Below are positions 47,376 to 57,001 of a stretch of 64,000 nucleotides of DNA, in pieces (within the stretch, counting starts at the first letter, position 1; the number at the start of each line of letters is the position of its first letter). A program made the position numbers and the translations under genes. The notes beneath the pieces were generated by a model. That model was not told the DNA's origin, did not search any database, and saw only the letters and a list, made by a program, of their open reading frames with translations. The stretch is from Microbulbifer sp. GL-2 (GTDB taxonomy: Bacteria > Pseudomonadota > Gammaproteobacteria > Pseudomonadales > Cellvibrionaceae), in assembly GCF_007183175.1 (NCBI RefSeq), contig NZ_AP019807.1:1553001-1617000 (forward strand). The letters run 5' to 3'.

Positions 47376-49580
47376 ATGGACGTATCTCAGATTCTAGACC
47401 CCCTCAACGACGCCCAGCGCGAAGCGGTAGCCGCGGCGCCCGGCAATCAATTGGTATTGGCCGGAGCTGGCTCGGGTAAAACCCGCGTGCTAGTACACCG
47501 CATCGCCTGGTTAATGCAGGTGGAAGGGGCTTCACCATACTCTGTTATGGCGGTGACCTTTACCAACAAGGCTGCACGCGAGATGCGCGCGCGTATTGAG
47601 GAACTACTGGGGGTGAATACCTTCGGTATGTGGGTGGGTACCTTCCACGGTCTTGCCCACCGCCTGCTTAAGGCCCATTGGCAAGAAGCCAAGTTGCCGC
47701 AGAACTTCCAGATACTGGATTCCGACGACCAATTGCGCCTGATTAAAAGAGTGCAGGCAGATCTGGGTCTGGATGATAAGAAATGGCCACCGCGGGAAAC
47801 CCAGTGGTGGATCGGTGCTCAGAAAGACGAGGGCCTTCGCCCGCAATATATTAATGCCGGCGCCGATCCCTGGTTGCAGACCATGGTGCGAATCTACTTC
47901 GCCTATGAGGAGGCCTGCCAGCGCGGTGGATTGGTGGATTTTGGTGAGCTGCTGCTGCGCGCCCACGAGCTCTGGCTGAATAATGACAGCATCCTCGCTC
48001 ATTATCGCAGACGCTTTCCATTTATCCTGGTGGATGAATTCCAGGATACTAACACCATTCAATACGCCTGGTTGCGCCTGCTCGCCGGTGAGCAATGCCA
48101 TATCACGGCGGTCGGTGACGATGACCAGTCCATTTATGGCTGGCGCGGTGCCAAGATCGAGAATATTCAGCACTTCTCCGCAGACCTGCGCGAAGTACAG
48201 ACGGTGCGCCTGGAGCAGAATTACCGTTCCACCTCCACCATTCTTAACGCCGCCAACGCGGTTATTGCTAACAACAGCGGTCGCCTGGGTAAGGAACTGT
48301 GGACTAAAGGTGAAGAAGGTGAACCTATCGCCGTCTATGCCGCCTATAACGAGCAGGATGAATCGCGTTTTATCGTTGAGCGCATCAATAACTGGGTACG
48401 CGATGGCAACCGCCGCGACAGCATTGCCATCCTCTACCGCTCCAACGCCCAATCCCGGGTGCTTGAAGAAGGGTTATTGCGCGAGCAGGTGCCCTACCGT
48501 ATCTACGGCGGCCAGCGTTTCTACGAGCGTCTGGAAATCAAGAACGCCCTGTCCTACCTGCGCCTGATTACCAACCGCGATGACGACACTGCTTTTGAGA
48601 GGGTGGTCAACACCCCCACTCGTGGCATCGGTGCGCGTACGGTGGAAATGGTGCGTTCCTATGCCCGTGAGCAGGGCTGTTCCCTGTGGCAGGCAGCCAA
48701 ACTGATGTTGCAACAGCGGGTGCTCGCTGCCCGTGCCGGCAATGCCCTGCAGAGCTTCCTGGATCTTATTAACCAGCTGGCTGCAAACGCCGAAGACAAA
48801 GAGCTGGATGCCATTGCCGAGGACGTGATCGAAACCAGCGGCCTGCTTGAATTCCATGGCAAAGAAAAAGGCGAGAAAGGCCAGACCCGTGTGGAAAACT
48901 TGCAGGAACTGATCACTGCTTGTCGCGCCTTCTCCGGTGTAGATATGCCCGAAGGGGAGGAAGATGAGGAAGAGATTCCCCTGCTCAATCAGTTCCTCGA
49001 CAGCGCCGCCCTCGATGCCGGAGAAGGTCAGGCGGATGAGTTTGAGGATGCGGTCCAGTTAATGACTCTGCACTCTGCCAAGGGCCTGGAGTTTCCCCTG
49101 GTGTTTATGGCCGGTGTGGAGGAAAACCTGTTCCCCCACAAGATGTCCGCACAGGAGCCTGGCCGCATGGAGGAGGAGAGGCGCCTCTGCTACGTGGGGA
49201 TTACCCGCGCCATGCGTAAGTTGTATATCACCTACGCGGAAAACCGCCGCCTGTTTGGCAGTGAAACCTATAACAGCCCGTCCCGCTTTATCGGCGAGAT
49301 TCCGGTCAATCTGGTACACGAAGTACGCCTCAAGACCGAGATTTCCCGGCCGCTCTACCAGGCGGATTATGGCAAGGTGGGCCAGTTTTCCGATCCGGCA
49401 CCGGACCTCGATGATTTACCGCCACTGGCCCTGGGTGGTCGAGTGGAGCACGCCAAGTTTGGTGAGGGCACAGTGGTGCAGTTTGAAGGGAATGGCCCGC
49501 GCACAAGGGTACAGGTGAATTTCGATGATGCCGGCAGTAAATGGTTAGTCGTGGCTATGGCAAAGTTGCAGCCCCTATAA
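47376..49580 (+). CDS. uvrD: DNA helicase II
   Basis: A 734-residue SF1A helicase for nucleotide-excision and mismatch repair. Seen: Q motif LNDAQREAV, Walker A AGAGSGKT (29-36), Ia VTFTNKAAREM, II VDEFQDTN, III GDDDQSIYGWRG, IV LEQNYRST, V QLMTLHSAKGLEFP, VI EEERRLCYVGITRA, and the C-terminal Tudor-like RVEHAKFGEG ... KWLVVAMAKL. Start MDVSQILDPLN matches E. coli UvrD, favouring ATG 47376 over the GTG at 47370. Confidence 0.98.
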   Translation: MDVSQILDPLNDAQREAVAAAPGNQLVLAGAGSGKTRVLVHRIAWLMQVEGASPYSVMAVTFTNKAAREMRARIEELLGVNTFGMWVGTFHGLAHRLLKAHWQEAKLPQNFQILDSDDQLRLIKRVQADLGLDDKKWPPRETQWWIGAQKDEGLRPQYINAGADPWLQTMVRIYFAYEEACQRGGLVDFGELLLRAHELWLNNDSILAHYRRRFPFILVDEFQDTNTIQYAWLRLLAGEQCHITAVGDDDQSIYGWRGAKIENIQHFSADLREVQTVRLEQNYRSTSTILNAANAVIANNSGRLGKELWTKGEEGEPIAVYAAYNEQDESRFIVERINNWVRDGNRRDSIAILYRSNAQSRVLEEGLLREQVPYRIYGGQRFYERLEIKNALSYLRLITNRDDDTAFERVVNTPTRGIGARTVEMVRSYAREQGCSLWQAAKLMLQQRVLAARAGNALQSFLDLINQLAANAEDKELDAIAEDVIETSGLLEFHGKEKGEKGQTRVENLQELITACRAFSGVDMPEGEEDEEEIPLLNQFLDSAALDAGEGQADEFEDAVQLMTLHSAKGLEFPLVFMAGVEENLFPHKMSAQEPGRMEEERRLCYVGITRAMRKLYITYAENRRLFGSETYNSPSRFIGEIPVNLVHEVRLKTEISRPLYQADYGKVGQFSDPAPDLDDLPPLALGGRVEHAKFGEGTVVQFEGNGPRTRVQVNFDDAGSKWLVVAMAKLQPL

Positions 49581-49717
49581 AATTCTGTTTAGAGTAAATC
49601 GGAAATCATCTTGTAGAAATGGACCTGATCAGGCTCCGGTAATACCGGAACCATAATAAATAAAAAACAATTAGCTGAAAATCAGCACGTTAAAAGAAAA
49701 ACGATAATTAAAAAACA

Positions 49718-50857
49718 ATGAAAAAAATTAATTGGTACCCAGTTATTATATTGGGCCTTCTCGCACTACTCGTGATCACCTTTGCCGCGTTGGTAACCTC
49801 CCGCGCAGCACAGGGACCTGAAAAGCACTTCTCGGATACTGGTGATAAAGAGCTGTTTGAGTGGAAGCTGGTTACCACCTGGCCAAAAAATTTCCCCGGC
49901 CTTGGCCAGGCACCGGAGCGCTTCGCCAAAGAAGTGGAGCAGATGTCCGCTGGCCGTCTTAAAATCAAGGTCTATGGTGCTGGTGAACTGGTGCCTGCAT
50001 TGGGGGTTTTCGGTACTGTTTCCGAAGGTGCGGCGCAGATGGGGCATGGTGCAGCCTATTACTGGAAAGGCAAGATTCCGGCGGCCCAATTTTTCACTGC
50101 GGTGCCTTTTGGCTTGAATGCCCAGGAAATGAACGGCTGGCTCCACCACGGCGGTGGTTTGGAGCTCTGGGAGGAAATTTATGAGCCTTTTAATCTGATA
50201 CCCCTGGCCGGTGGCTCCACCGGAGTACAGATGGCGGGATGGTTTAATAAGCCGATTAACTCTGTCGAGGATTTAAAGGGCTTAAAAATGCGAATTCCCG
50301 GCCTCGGTGGTGAAGTATTAAACCGGGCCGGTGGCACCGCGGTCACTATCCCCGGTGGTGAACTTTATACCGCGCTGCAGACTGGTGTAATTGATGCGAC
50401 GGAATGGGTTGGCCCATACAATGATCTAGCTTTTGGTTTTCACCAGGTTGCCGAGTACTACTACTATCCCGGCTGGCATGAACCCGGCTCAATGATGGAA
50501 TTTATCGTCAATAAAAAAGCTTTTGATCAGTTGCCAAAAGATTTACAGGCAATTGTACGCGTGGCAGCCAGAGAGGCGAACCAGGATATGTTGGATGAGT
50601 ATACCGCGCGCAATAACCGCGCCTTGCGTGAACTGGTGGAAGAGCATGGTGTAAAACTCAGGCGTCTGCCGGATGATGTACTTTCTCATCTGAAGCAAAT
50701 CAACACGCAGATCATGCAGGAGACTGCAGATAAGGATCCGGAGTTTGCGCGCGTGTATAAGGCCTTTAAGGATTTCGAGCGGGATGTACGGCCCTACCAC
50801 CAGATTAGTGAAGAGGCTTATTACCAGACACGAGAGCTGGATAATGAGTCAAGATAG
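49718..50857 (+). CDS. TRAP transporter substrate-binding protein (DctP family)
   Basis: A 379-residue periplasmic binding protein. Residues 6-28 form a signal or signal-anchor helix (VIILGLLALLVITFAALV). WKLVTTWPKNFPGLGQAPER, GAYYW-type GHGAAYYWKG, and LKGLKMRIPGLGGEVLNRAG with GGELYTALQTGVIDATEWVG are the DctP pattern, close to the subgroup that binds 2-oxo acids or similar carboxylates (TakP-like); the ligand is inference. The likely membrane partners lie at 58250-60183 on the other strand, unusually far away. Confidence 0.9.
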   Translation: MKKINWYPVIILGLLALLVITFAALVTSRAAQGPEKHFSDTGDKELFEWKLVTTWPKNFPGLGQAPERFAKEVEQMSAGRLKIKVYGAGELVPALGVFGTVSEGAAQMGHGAAYYWKGKIPAAQFFTAVPFGLNAQEMNGWLHHGGGLELWEEIYEPFNLIPLAGGSTGVQMAGWFNKPINSVEDLKGLKMRIPGLGGEVLNRAGGTAVTIPGGELYTALQTGVIDATEWVGPYNDLAFGFHQVAEYYYYPGWHEPGSMMEFIVNKKAFDQLPKDLQAIVRVAAREANQDMLDEYTARNNRALRELVEEHGVKLRRLPDDVLSHLKQINTQIMQETADKDPEFARVYKAFKDFERDVRPYHQISEEAYYQTRELDNESR

Positions 50858-50964
50858 ACAGAAAGTGCTGTTTTTCATAAAAATAATACTTTAACTTTTT
50901 CGAATAATAAGAATAATAGCGGCCGAACAATTAAGATCTATTACATAAAATTGGGGGGGGTTAA

Positions 50965-51732
50965 ATGAAGACCAGTTTGCAGCTTTCTTTTGTTTCACTA
51001 CTTATCTTTTTGACTGGCTGTGTTTCTCAGCAGGTACCAGTTCCTTTGGAGCAGTCTTTTTACGATTCAGATAACAAAACTGTTGGCTTGATACTAGAGG
51101 TGCCGGTAGTTCCTACCCTTTCATTTGAGGGTAATATTGGGTTGCTGGATTATGCAATTATTTCAGCGGCTACAGCTCCAATTTCTAAGCACCTAGAAAC
51201 ACTGGATACCCAAGAGTTTGTTGCTATTTCTGAGGACTTGAGTCATAGCTTGGAAGTAGAAGGTTTTAATCTGGTCCGATTGGAGAACTCTGAAAAAAAA
51301 TTGAAGCTATCAAAGTTTAAAGATCCTGACACTAAAGATACCACCTATTTTGCAAAGAAAGACTACCGTGGTTATGCTGAGGAGCATCAGATCGATTATC
51401 TATTGAAGCTCACTGCTAATCGCGTTGGTTTAGCACGTCCATATTATGGGTTTATTCCTACAGATTCGCCTAGAGCTGTATTTAATATTACTGGAGAGAT
51501 GATAGACCTGTCATCAAACCAATTACTCTGGTATTCAAATATAATACAGACTGCTTATGCGGCAGGTGAATGGGATGAAGCTCCATCGTACCCAGGATTA
51601 ACAAATACTTATTATATTGTTATGAATAATGCTAAACAAAATATACTTACTGCTTTAGCTAAAAATGGTGCCGAAGATAATATCTTGCCGACAGAAGCGA
51701 ACAGCGATATGCCTCTGTCCGAACAAGAGTAA
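50965..51732 (+). CDS. putative lipoprotein of unknown function
   Basis: A 255-residue protein with a lipoprotein signal: MKTSLQLSFVSLLIFLTGC, lipobox LTGC with Cys19. I do not recognise a family. The middle contains DYLLKLTANRVGLARPYYGF and FNITGEMIDLSSNQLLWYSN, reminiscent of beta-rich outer-membrane-associated lipoproteins. The gene is AT-rich compared with neighbours. Its ribosome site is an uninterrupted G8 run (50953-50960) four bases before the ATG, which could vary translation if the run changes length. A terminator follows, and a second lipoprotein gene of similar composition lies downstream. Confidence 0.7.
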   Translation: MKTSLQLSFVSLLIFLTGCVSQQVPVPLEQSFYDSDNKTVGLILEVPVVPTLSFEGNIGLLDYAIISAATAPISKHLETLDTQEFVAISEDLSHSLEVEGFNLVRLENSEKKLKLSKFKDPDTKDTTYFAKKDYRGYAEEHQIDYLLKLTANRVGLARPYYGFIPTDSPRAVFNITGEMIDLSSNQLLWYSNIIQTAYAAGEWDEAPSYPGLTNTYYIVMNNAKQNILTALAKNGAEDNILPTEANSDMPLSEQE

Positions 51733-51756
51733 ATTTAAAAAATAACACAACCTATT

Positions 51757-51780
51757 GGCGGCAATAATTGCCGCCATTTT
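51757..51780 (+). terminator. terminator between the two lipoprotein genes
   Basis: Stem GGCGGCAA / TTGCCGCC around TAA, followed by ATTTT. It ends only four bases before the ATG of the second lipoprotein gene at 51784, so it would also cover that gene's ribosome site if folded in a read-through transcript. Confidence 0.75.
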
Positions 51781-51783
51781 CTT

Positions 51784-52698
51784 ATGAGAATATTAATTTT
51801 TATTTATTCAGCTCTAAGCCTTATTTCTGGATGTACAAGCTCTACTCAATATCACATCGCCACTATTGATATTGGGCAAATCGATAAGCTAGGGAATATC
51901 AACGTACAGATTGATTCGCTAGAGAATGGTCTGTTAACAGTAGATATATATCCGGAACCATGGCGTTATATTTCTATTTCATCGAATATTGCCGCTGCAC
52001 AGTATTCAACACCTCCTCCTCCCTCGGGAACAAGCCCAGGGCAAGCTGCAGCAGTGGGTGTAGCTGGCTCCTTAATAGGGAGTTTAATCGCGAGTGAAAT
52101 GGCGAAAAGTCAGGCTCAGAAAGAGGCTCAAGCACCAGCACAACCGTTAATAGATGCTCTTTCTACACTTGAGATAGAACCAGATATCCAAAAGAAAATA
52201 TCTGAAATTATTCAGGTGTCAGATTTTGCTATTAACAGAGAGCTCACTAGTGGCGAAGAGCTGGAGTCCGATAGTGCTCACTTGAACTTGTCACCTTCAA
52301 TTAAGCTGTCGAATACGCTCAGTGTGCTTAAATTTAATATAAACGCTGAGTTGAGGGATAAAAGTAATAAATTAGTATATCAAAACTCGGTTGAGTATTG
52401 GTCGGAAGAGTCAACTAATACCGTGAAGTCTGAGAATTTGTCTTACTGGAAAAGCGAGGATATGGAAGCCTTTCTCAATGAGTTGAACCTTGCTATTGCA
52501 TATACTGCAAGTTATTTAGCGCAGTCTTTAAGTAACACACTACCCGAGGAAGAAAAGCAGCAAAAAACTCTCAAGGTGGCTAGTGATAACAGTTGGGTAA
52601 TGCTAAGAGGCAACCTTTTATCTGATAATGATAGCGGGTGCGTGGTGATAAGGGATCTACGCGGAAATATAAAAATCATCCGCGGAAAGTTGTTATAA
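51784..52698 (+). CDS. putative lipoprotein of unknown function with a glycine-zipper-like segment
   Basis: A 304-residue protein with signal MRILIFIYSALSLISGC (lipobox LISGC, Cys17). A short hydrophobic, small-residue segment AAAVGVAGSLIGSLIASEMA (about 85-105) resembles glycine-zipper membrane anchors of outer-membrane lipoproteins; the rest is acidic and helical. No family recognised. AT-rich like the gene before it, so the pair may have been acquired together. The ATG is right after a terminator hairpin and no separate ribosome site is visible, so expression is uncertain. A possible hairpin AGGCCGAG / CTCGGCCT lies at 52762-52797, after the gene. Confidence 0.65.
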   Translation: MRILIFIYSALSLISGCTSSTQYHIATIDIGQIDKLGNINVQIDSLENGLLTVDIYPEPWRYISISSNIAAAQYSTPPPPSGTSPGQAAAVGVAGSLIGSLIASEMAKSQAQKEAQAPAQPLIDALSTLEIEPDIQKKISEIIQVSDFAINRELTSGEELESDSAHLNLSPSIKLSNTLSVLKFNINAELRDKSNKLVYQNSVEYWSEESTNTVKSENLSYWKSEDMEAFLNELNLAIAYTASYLAQSLSNTLPEEEKQQKTLKVASDNSWVMLRGNLLSDNDSGCVVIRDLRGNIKIIRGKLL

Positions 52699-52830
52699 AT
52701 ATTGGGTGCCTAGTTAGATTACTTTGAAACCTTCAATTGAAAGGTAAGTTGTTAACCAATGAGGCCGAGTGAGTTTTGAAATCCTTTGCTCGGCCTGTCT
52801 GGGGTTTACAAGAGAGTATCAACTGTTACC

Positions 52831-53229
52831 CTAAGGCAGCGGTCTGGTATGGCCCCTATCGTCAATTGCGACAAAAACAAACTCACCTTCGGTGACCTTC
52901 ACCTGCTCACCGGAGTCAACCCGTGTCAGCCACACTTCAACCATAGTCCTGATGGAAGAACGCCCTACCTCGATAGCCTCGGCATAGCAACTGACTGTGG
53001 AGCCGACCGGTACCGGACGCAAAAACACCATACTGCCAACCGCGACTGTGGTTACCCGGCCGCGAGCGATGCTTTGGGCCAGGATTGCGCCAGCTAGGTC
53101 CATCTGCGACATCAGCCATCCGGCAAATACATCTCCCTGAGGATTGGTGTCCCGTGGCATGGCCAGGGTTTGCAGGGTTAGCGTACCCATGGGTTGAGGG
53201 TTTTCATCTAGTGCTGATAGTGCGGACAT
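52831..53229 (-). CDS. acyl-CoA thioesterase, hotdog fold (YciA-like)
   Basis: A 132-residue hotdog-fold enzyme hydrolysing acyl-CoA. LAMPRDTNPQGDVFAGWLMS, then MDLAGAILAQSIARG and GSMVFLRPVPVGSTVSCYAE are the YciA/BFIT-type pattern, with the Asp of QGDVFAG in the active site. Length is that of E. coli YciA. Stands alone on the minus strand; direction is convergent with the lipoprotein gene on its left. Confidence 0.9.
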   Translation of the reverse strand: MSALSALDENPQPMGTLTLQTLAMPRDTNPQGDVFAGWLMSQMDLAGAILAQSIARGRVTTVAVGSMVFLRPVPVGSTVSCYAEAIEVGRSSIRTMVEVWLTRVDSGEQVKVTEGEFVFVAIDDRGHTRPLP

Positions 53230-53400
53230 CGACTGCTCACAGATTGTTAGAGTTATTGGCTACTGGTTCGGGAAAGGTGGCGCATTCTAACACAAATTGC
53301 GCAGTAATTGACCAGAATTAATCCAGGTTTTGCTGGCTAAAGCCAGCCTCGCTACTTCCCGACCACCTTTTAGATGGCCGGGAGCTTGGTGACCAGAGCT

Positions 53401-56400
53401 TTACAGGGCTTCTACCTCCAACAGATTGTCGTCCGGGTTTTTATCAATCATCTTAATGTAGGGGTCAATACCGGCGATGCTCGGTTTGCCCTCCACTTCG
53501 AACTCCAGCAAGGTGGTCTGCTCGCTAATTTCCTGCTTGGCGAAGTAGAGGACATTATCAGAGTTGGAATTTTTGTCGGGATCCTCCCTGAAAATGGCGA
53601 TATCTATCCAGTTCTTTAAGGGAATTTCTTGCTCCTGCCCCTCCCCATCGGCCTCGAATTTATGCGCCTCCAGCTCCAGCAGAACACGATAGTTGCCGTT
53701 CTCCAGTAACTCGGAGGTCGCCTTTGCGACTTTAAGGTCAAAAAGAACCACCCTCTCCAGCATATCGGTGATCAGCTCCTGATTAGAGGCTCCGGCGTGG
53801 GCTCTGAGTCTCGCTACCAAATCCATACTGGTGGGGTAAGGGTCACTGGAGAAACCCTTCTCTTTCAGCAGCGATGCCAGGGCTGCGTTGACGGCATCTT
53901 CACCCATGGCGTCCTTGAGGGCGTACATGGCTACAGAGCCCTTACGGTAGTGGATATAAGGCTGGTTTTCATTGTGAGTCAGGGGAAGCTCCTCAAGCAG
54001 CTCGGTACCCCGCGCACTCAGGTAACGGTCAAGCTCATATTTGAGGAAACGACGTATTTTTTCCGGGCCGTATTCCTGTTCCATAACCATCAGTGCCGAG
54101 TATTGGGCCAGAGTTTCAGAGAGTAAAGTGGCGCCTTGCACGTTGGCTCCGACCAGCTGATGCGCCCACCATTGGTGAGCAACTTCATGGGCGGTCACAT
54201 AGAAGACGTAATCAATTTCATCCGGGTCGCGGAGGTCGGCGACAAAGCCGATAGACTCCGAGAAGGGTACGGTGTTGGGAAATGCCTGGGCAAAACTTTC
54301 ATAACCCGGGAATTCAACAATGCGCAACTGGCGATATTGGTAGGGGCTGAACGCCTCACTAAAGTATTCCAGTGACTTTTTTACGCCCTCGACCATCCGG
54401 TCCACATTGTAGTCGTGGGGTTTGTGATGGTAGACCTCAATGGCAACGTCTTGCCACCGATCTTTGACCACGGTGTAGTCCGCAGAAAGATAGGAGAAAA
54501 AGTTGTGAATTGGGGCATCCATCTTGTAGTGGAAAAAGTGGCGCTCCCCCTCCTGCCAGTCTTTTTGCAGGTAGCCGGGGGCCAGCGCAACTTGTCCCAC
54601 TGAGGTACTGACGGTAGTTTCAAAATTGATCCAGTCGGAGTCGCTGCGCAGGTAGGATTCCCGGTAGTGATCTGTATCCTCCAGTTTGGGCATACGCTGC
54701 GGTGGGGGCAGGTCATGCTTCTTGCGCAGGTGGCGGTCGGTTAATTCAATATTGCCGTTGTAACCGATAAAGGGCAATGCCTCCAAGTTATTAAAGAAGG
54801 TCCCGTTCTTTACGAGGGTGGTGGAGGAGCCGGAGTTCATAAAGCCACGGCTGATCCTGCTCAGATCAAACTCTAAAGTGAGTGACTCCCCGGGTTCCAA
54901 GGGTTGCTCCAGATCAAAGAAATAGTGGCCGAATTGTTCATCCTTTTCGCGCAGTTTAGCCTGACTCAGGGATAGCTGGTTAACCCTGAGGCCCCGATCC
55001 AGCCCGATGCTTACCTCATTAATAGATTCATCGCGCTTATTCACCAGGAAGTAACGGCCCCGTACTTCGTAACGTCGCTCATCGGGGAAGATATCCACAT
55101 CCACTTTGACATCGGTGATATGCGGTGCCGGGTTGTCTTCCAGGAATTTATACTTTTTCTCATAGTCTGCGGATAGCTGTTCGCGATCCTTGCTGGTTTC
55201 ATAGTCGTTGAGAATATTGGTGTTGTAAAAAATAAAGGCACCACTGGCAACAAACAGCAGGAAGGCTGTGGCACCAGCTAAACGGCTTGGCAGCCCCAGC
55301 TGGAAGCGCAGGGCTTTGAACCTGCTCGTTAGTGGGGCCAGGGTGCCGCGCTGCCAGAGTCCATAACTCAATATCGCTAGTATCAGACTGAAGCTGGTCC
55401 AGTAAAACGCAAACCAGGCGCGACCCTGCTCAAAGTGACCATAACCATTCATATCCGAGTAGGGAGCGGCATTCCAGCCCGCAAACTGATAGAGATTGTG
55501 CTCATAGCCGAGGCTGTCGAGCACAATAGCGCTAATTAAGTAACCCACCATCATTAACATGCCAAGGAATTTATTGCGGGTTATAACCTGGACAAAGATG
55601 GAGAGGATAGCCATCAGATAGAAGGGCATCGCGAACTGGTACCAGAGGCCGTAAAAATAAAGCCCTGGTTCGAGAGTGGTGTATCCCTTACCCAATTGTA
55701 CTGCGACAGTGGTGAGCATACTGGCAATCAATATACCGGCCAGAACCACCAGCATTGCGATAAATTTGCTGGCGACAAAAACCCAGCTCGGTGTGGGCAC
55801 TGCATCCATAATTTCGTGGCAGCCGGCCTGGCGTTCACGCCATACCAACTCAGCCCCATAGTAGATCAGGATAATCATCATGATCAGGCTGAAGGCGCCC
55901 TGTATCAGGTTCACCATTGAGCGGGTAACAGGGTATACCGAGGTACCAAATATTGCTTCCAGGTTCAGGGAAGCACCCAGTACGTTGAGAACGCCAATTG
56001 CCAGAATTACCCAAAAGGCCAGGCCTTTAACCACAGTTTTTACTTCAAAACCGCTACGTACTCGGAATTGTTGCCAAATAGTGGCTGTGCCAAAAGTAGG
56101 GGCGACTCGCGGCAAAGGCTTGTTGTAACGAGGTTCTTCTTCTGGTTGACGTTCTAACGTGCGACGGCGTGACCAGAGTGGTTTACGCTCGGCAAAGGAG
56201 AAGTGTTTATAGCCAAATCCTATTATTAACAGGCTGGCGCCCAGCCATATTATACGGTTGGTCAGGTACTCCCCCTCCAGGGCAATCATGGAAGTATTGC
56301 GGTCGAAGGCGGTCCAATAGCGAGTAGCATTTTCGAAGGCGGCGAAACCGAAGGGGTCGGTCAGTGCGGCGATACTGCGATAGCTGGGCTCATCCATCAT

Positions 56401-56982
56401 GCCCTGGCTGGTAAAATAGAGTACCAGAAAAGCAATCAACCCCAAGTAGGTAGCCATCATGCTGCGAGTTATGGCTGCCAGACTGAAAAACAGTGCGCTG
56501 CAAAACAGCATAGTGGGAAGGATGAGTGCAAATAATGTTTGTAGATAATGGGATACCTGGGTTGGACCCAACCGCTCGGGGTCCAGCCAGGGCATCCAGG
56601 AGCCGAACAGCATACCCAGGGCAGATGCTGAAAATGACAGGAAGGCGACTGCAATTGACCCCGTGAAGCGCCCCAATAAATAGTCACGCTTTCTGATAGG
56701 GGTACTGAAGAGGATACCATCCATTTTCATTTCGTGATCACGCAGTACCGGGTTGGCTGCGAATGCGGCAGTAATAAAAATGCTGAACAAACTCATGATC
56801 AGCAGTGTTTGCATGATCGCAAAAGGAGAGTTGATCAGGGTGCTGCCGCCGGCACCGCCGATTTGTATGTTGTTGGAGGCGGTAGCGCCGAACGTAAGTA
56901 GAAAAAATACCAGGCTGGTGACATAAAATATTGGCTGGCGCAATTGATAATGAAATTCAAACTTAGCAACAGATAAAAACAT
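53401..56982 (-). CDS. ABC exporter permease fused to an M1 metallopeptidase domain
   Basis: A 1193-residue membrane protein. The first about 560 residues contain two sets of ABC-2 type membrane helices (FHYQLRQPIFYVTSLVFFLL at the start; a second set from about residue 320 with FEVKTVVKGLAFWVILAIGV). From about 620 begins a gluzincin peptidase: VTAHEVAHQWWAH with zinc ligands His932 and His936 and catalytic Glu933, and LLSETLAQYSAL with the third ligand. ATG at 56982 is chosen because GGGAGGGAA lies ahead; the longer frame from 57087 overlaps the ATPase gene. Role unknown: probably exports or trims peptides. Operon with the ATPase gene, 19 bases upstream. Confidence 0.88.
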   Translation of the reverse strand: MFLSVAKFEFHYQLRQPIFYVTSLVFFLLTFGATASNNIQIGGAGGSTLINSPFAIMQTLLIMSLFSIFITAAFAANPVLRDHEMKMDGILFSTPIRKRDYLLGRFTGSIAVAFLSFSASALGMLFGSWMPWLDPERLGPTQVSHYLQTLFALILPTMLFCSALFFSLAAITRSMMATYLGLIAFLVLYFTSQGMMDEPSYRSIAALTDPFGFAAFENATRYWTAFDRNTSMIALEGEYLTNRIIWLGASLLIIGFGYKHFSFAERKPLWSRRRTLERQPEEEPRYNKPLPRVAPTFGTATIWQQFRVRSGFEVKTVVKGLAFWVILAIGVLNVLGASLNLEAIFGTSVYPVTRSMVNLIQGAFSLIMMIILIYYGAELVWRERQAGCHEIMDAVPTPSWVFVASKFIAMLVVLAGILIASMLTTVAVQLGKGYTTLEPGLYFYGLWYQFAMPFYLMAILSIFVQVITRNKFLGMLMMVGYLISAIVLDSLGYEHNLYQFAGWNAAPYSDMNGYGHFEQGRAWFAFYWTSFSLILAILSYGLWQRGTLAPLTSRFKALRFQLGLPSRLAGATAFLLFVASGAFIFYNTNILNDYETSKDREQLSADYEKKYKFLEDNPAPHITDVKVDVDIFPDERRYEVRGRYFLVNKRDESINEVSIGLDRGLRVNQLSLSQAKLREKDEQFGHYFFDLEQPLEPGESLTLEFDLSRISRGFMNSGSSTTLVKNGTFFNNLEALPFIGYNGNIELTDRHLRKKHDLPPPQRMPKLEDTDHYRESYLRSDSDWINFETTVSTSVGQVALAPGYLQKDWQEGERHFFHYKMDAPIHNFFSYLSADYTVVKDRWQDVAIEVYHHKPHDYNVDRMVEGVKKSLEYFSEAFSPYQYRQLRIVEFPGYESFAQAFPNTVPFSESIGFVADLRDPDEIDYVFYVTAHEVAHQWWAHQLVGANVQGATLLSETLAQYSALMVMEQEYGPEKIRRFLKYELDRYLSARGTELLEELPLTHNENQPYIHYRKGSVAMYALKDAMGEDAVNAALASLLKEKGFSSDPYPTSMDLVARLRAHAGASNQELITDMLERVVLFDLKVAKATSELLENGNYRVLLELEAHKFEADGEGQEQEIPLKNWIDIAIFREDPDKNSNSDNVLYFAKQEISEQTTLLEFEVEGKPSIAGIDPYIKMIDKNPDDNLLEVEAL

Positions 56983-57001
56983 ATAGGTTCCCTCCCCCGC
57001 C

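Noticed and set aside
49631..49652. terminator after uvrD
   Set aside because: There is a hairpin (TCCGGT / ACCGGA) but the following sequence is AATAAATAAAA on the plus strand without a T-run, so it is too weak to list as a terminator.
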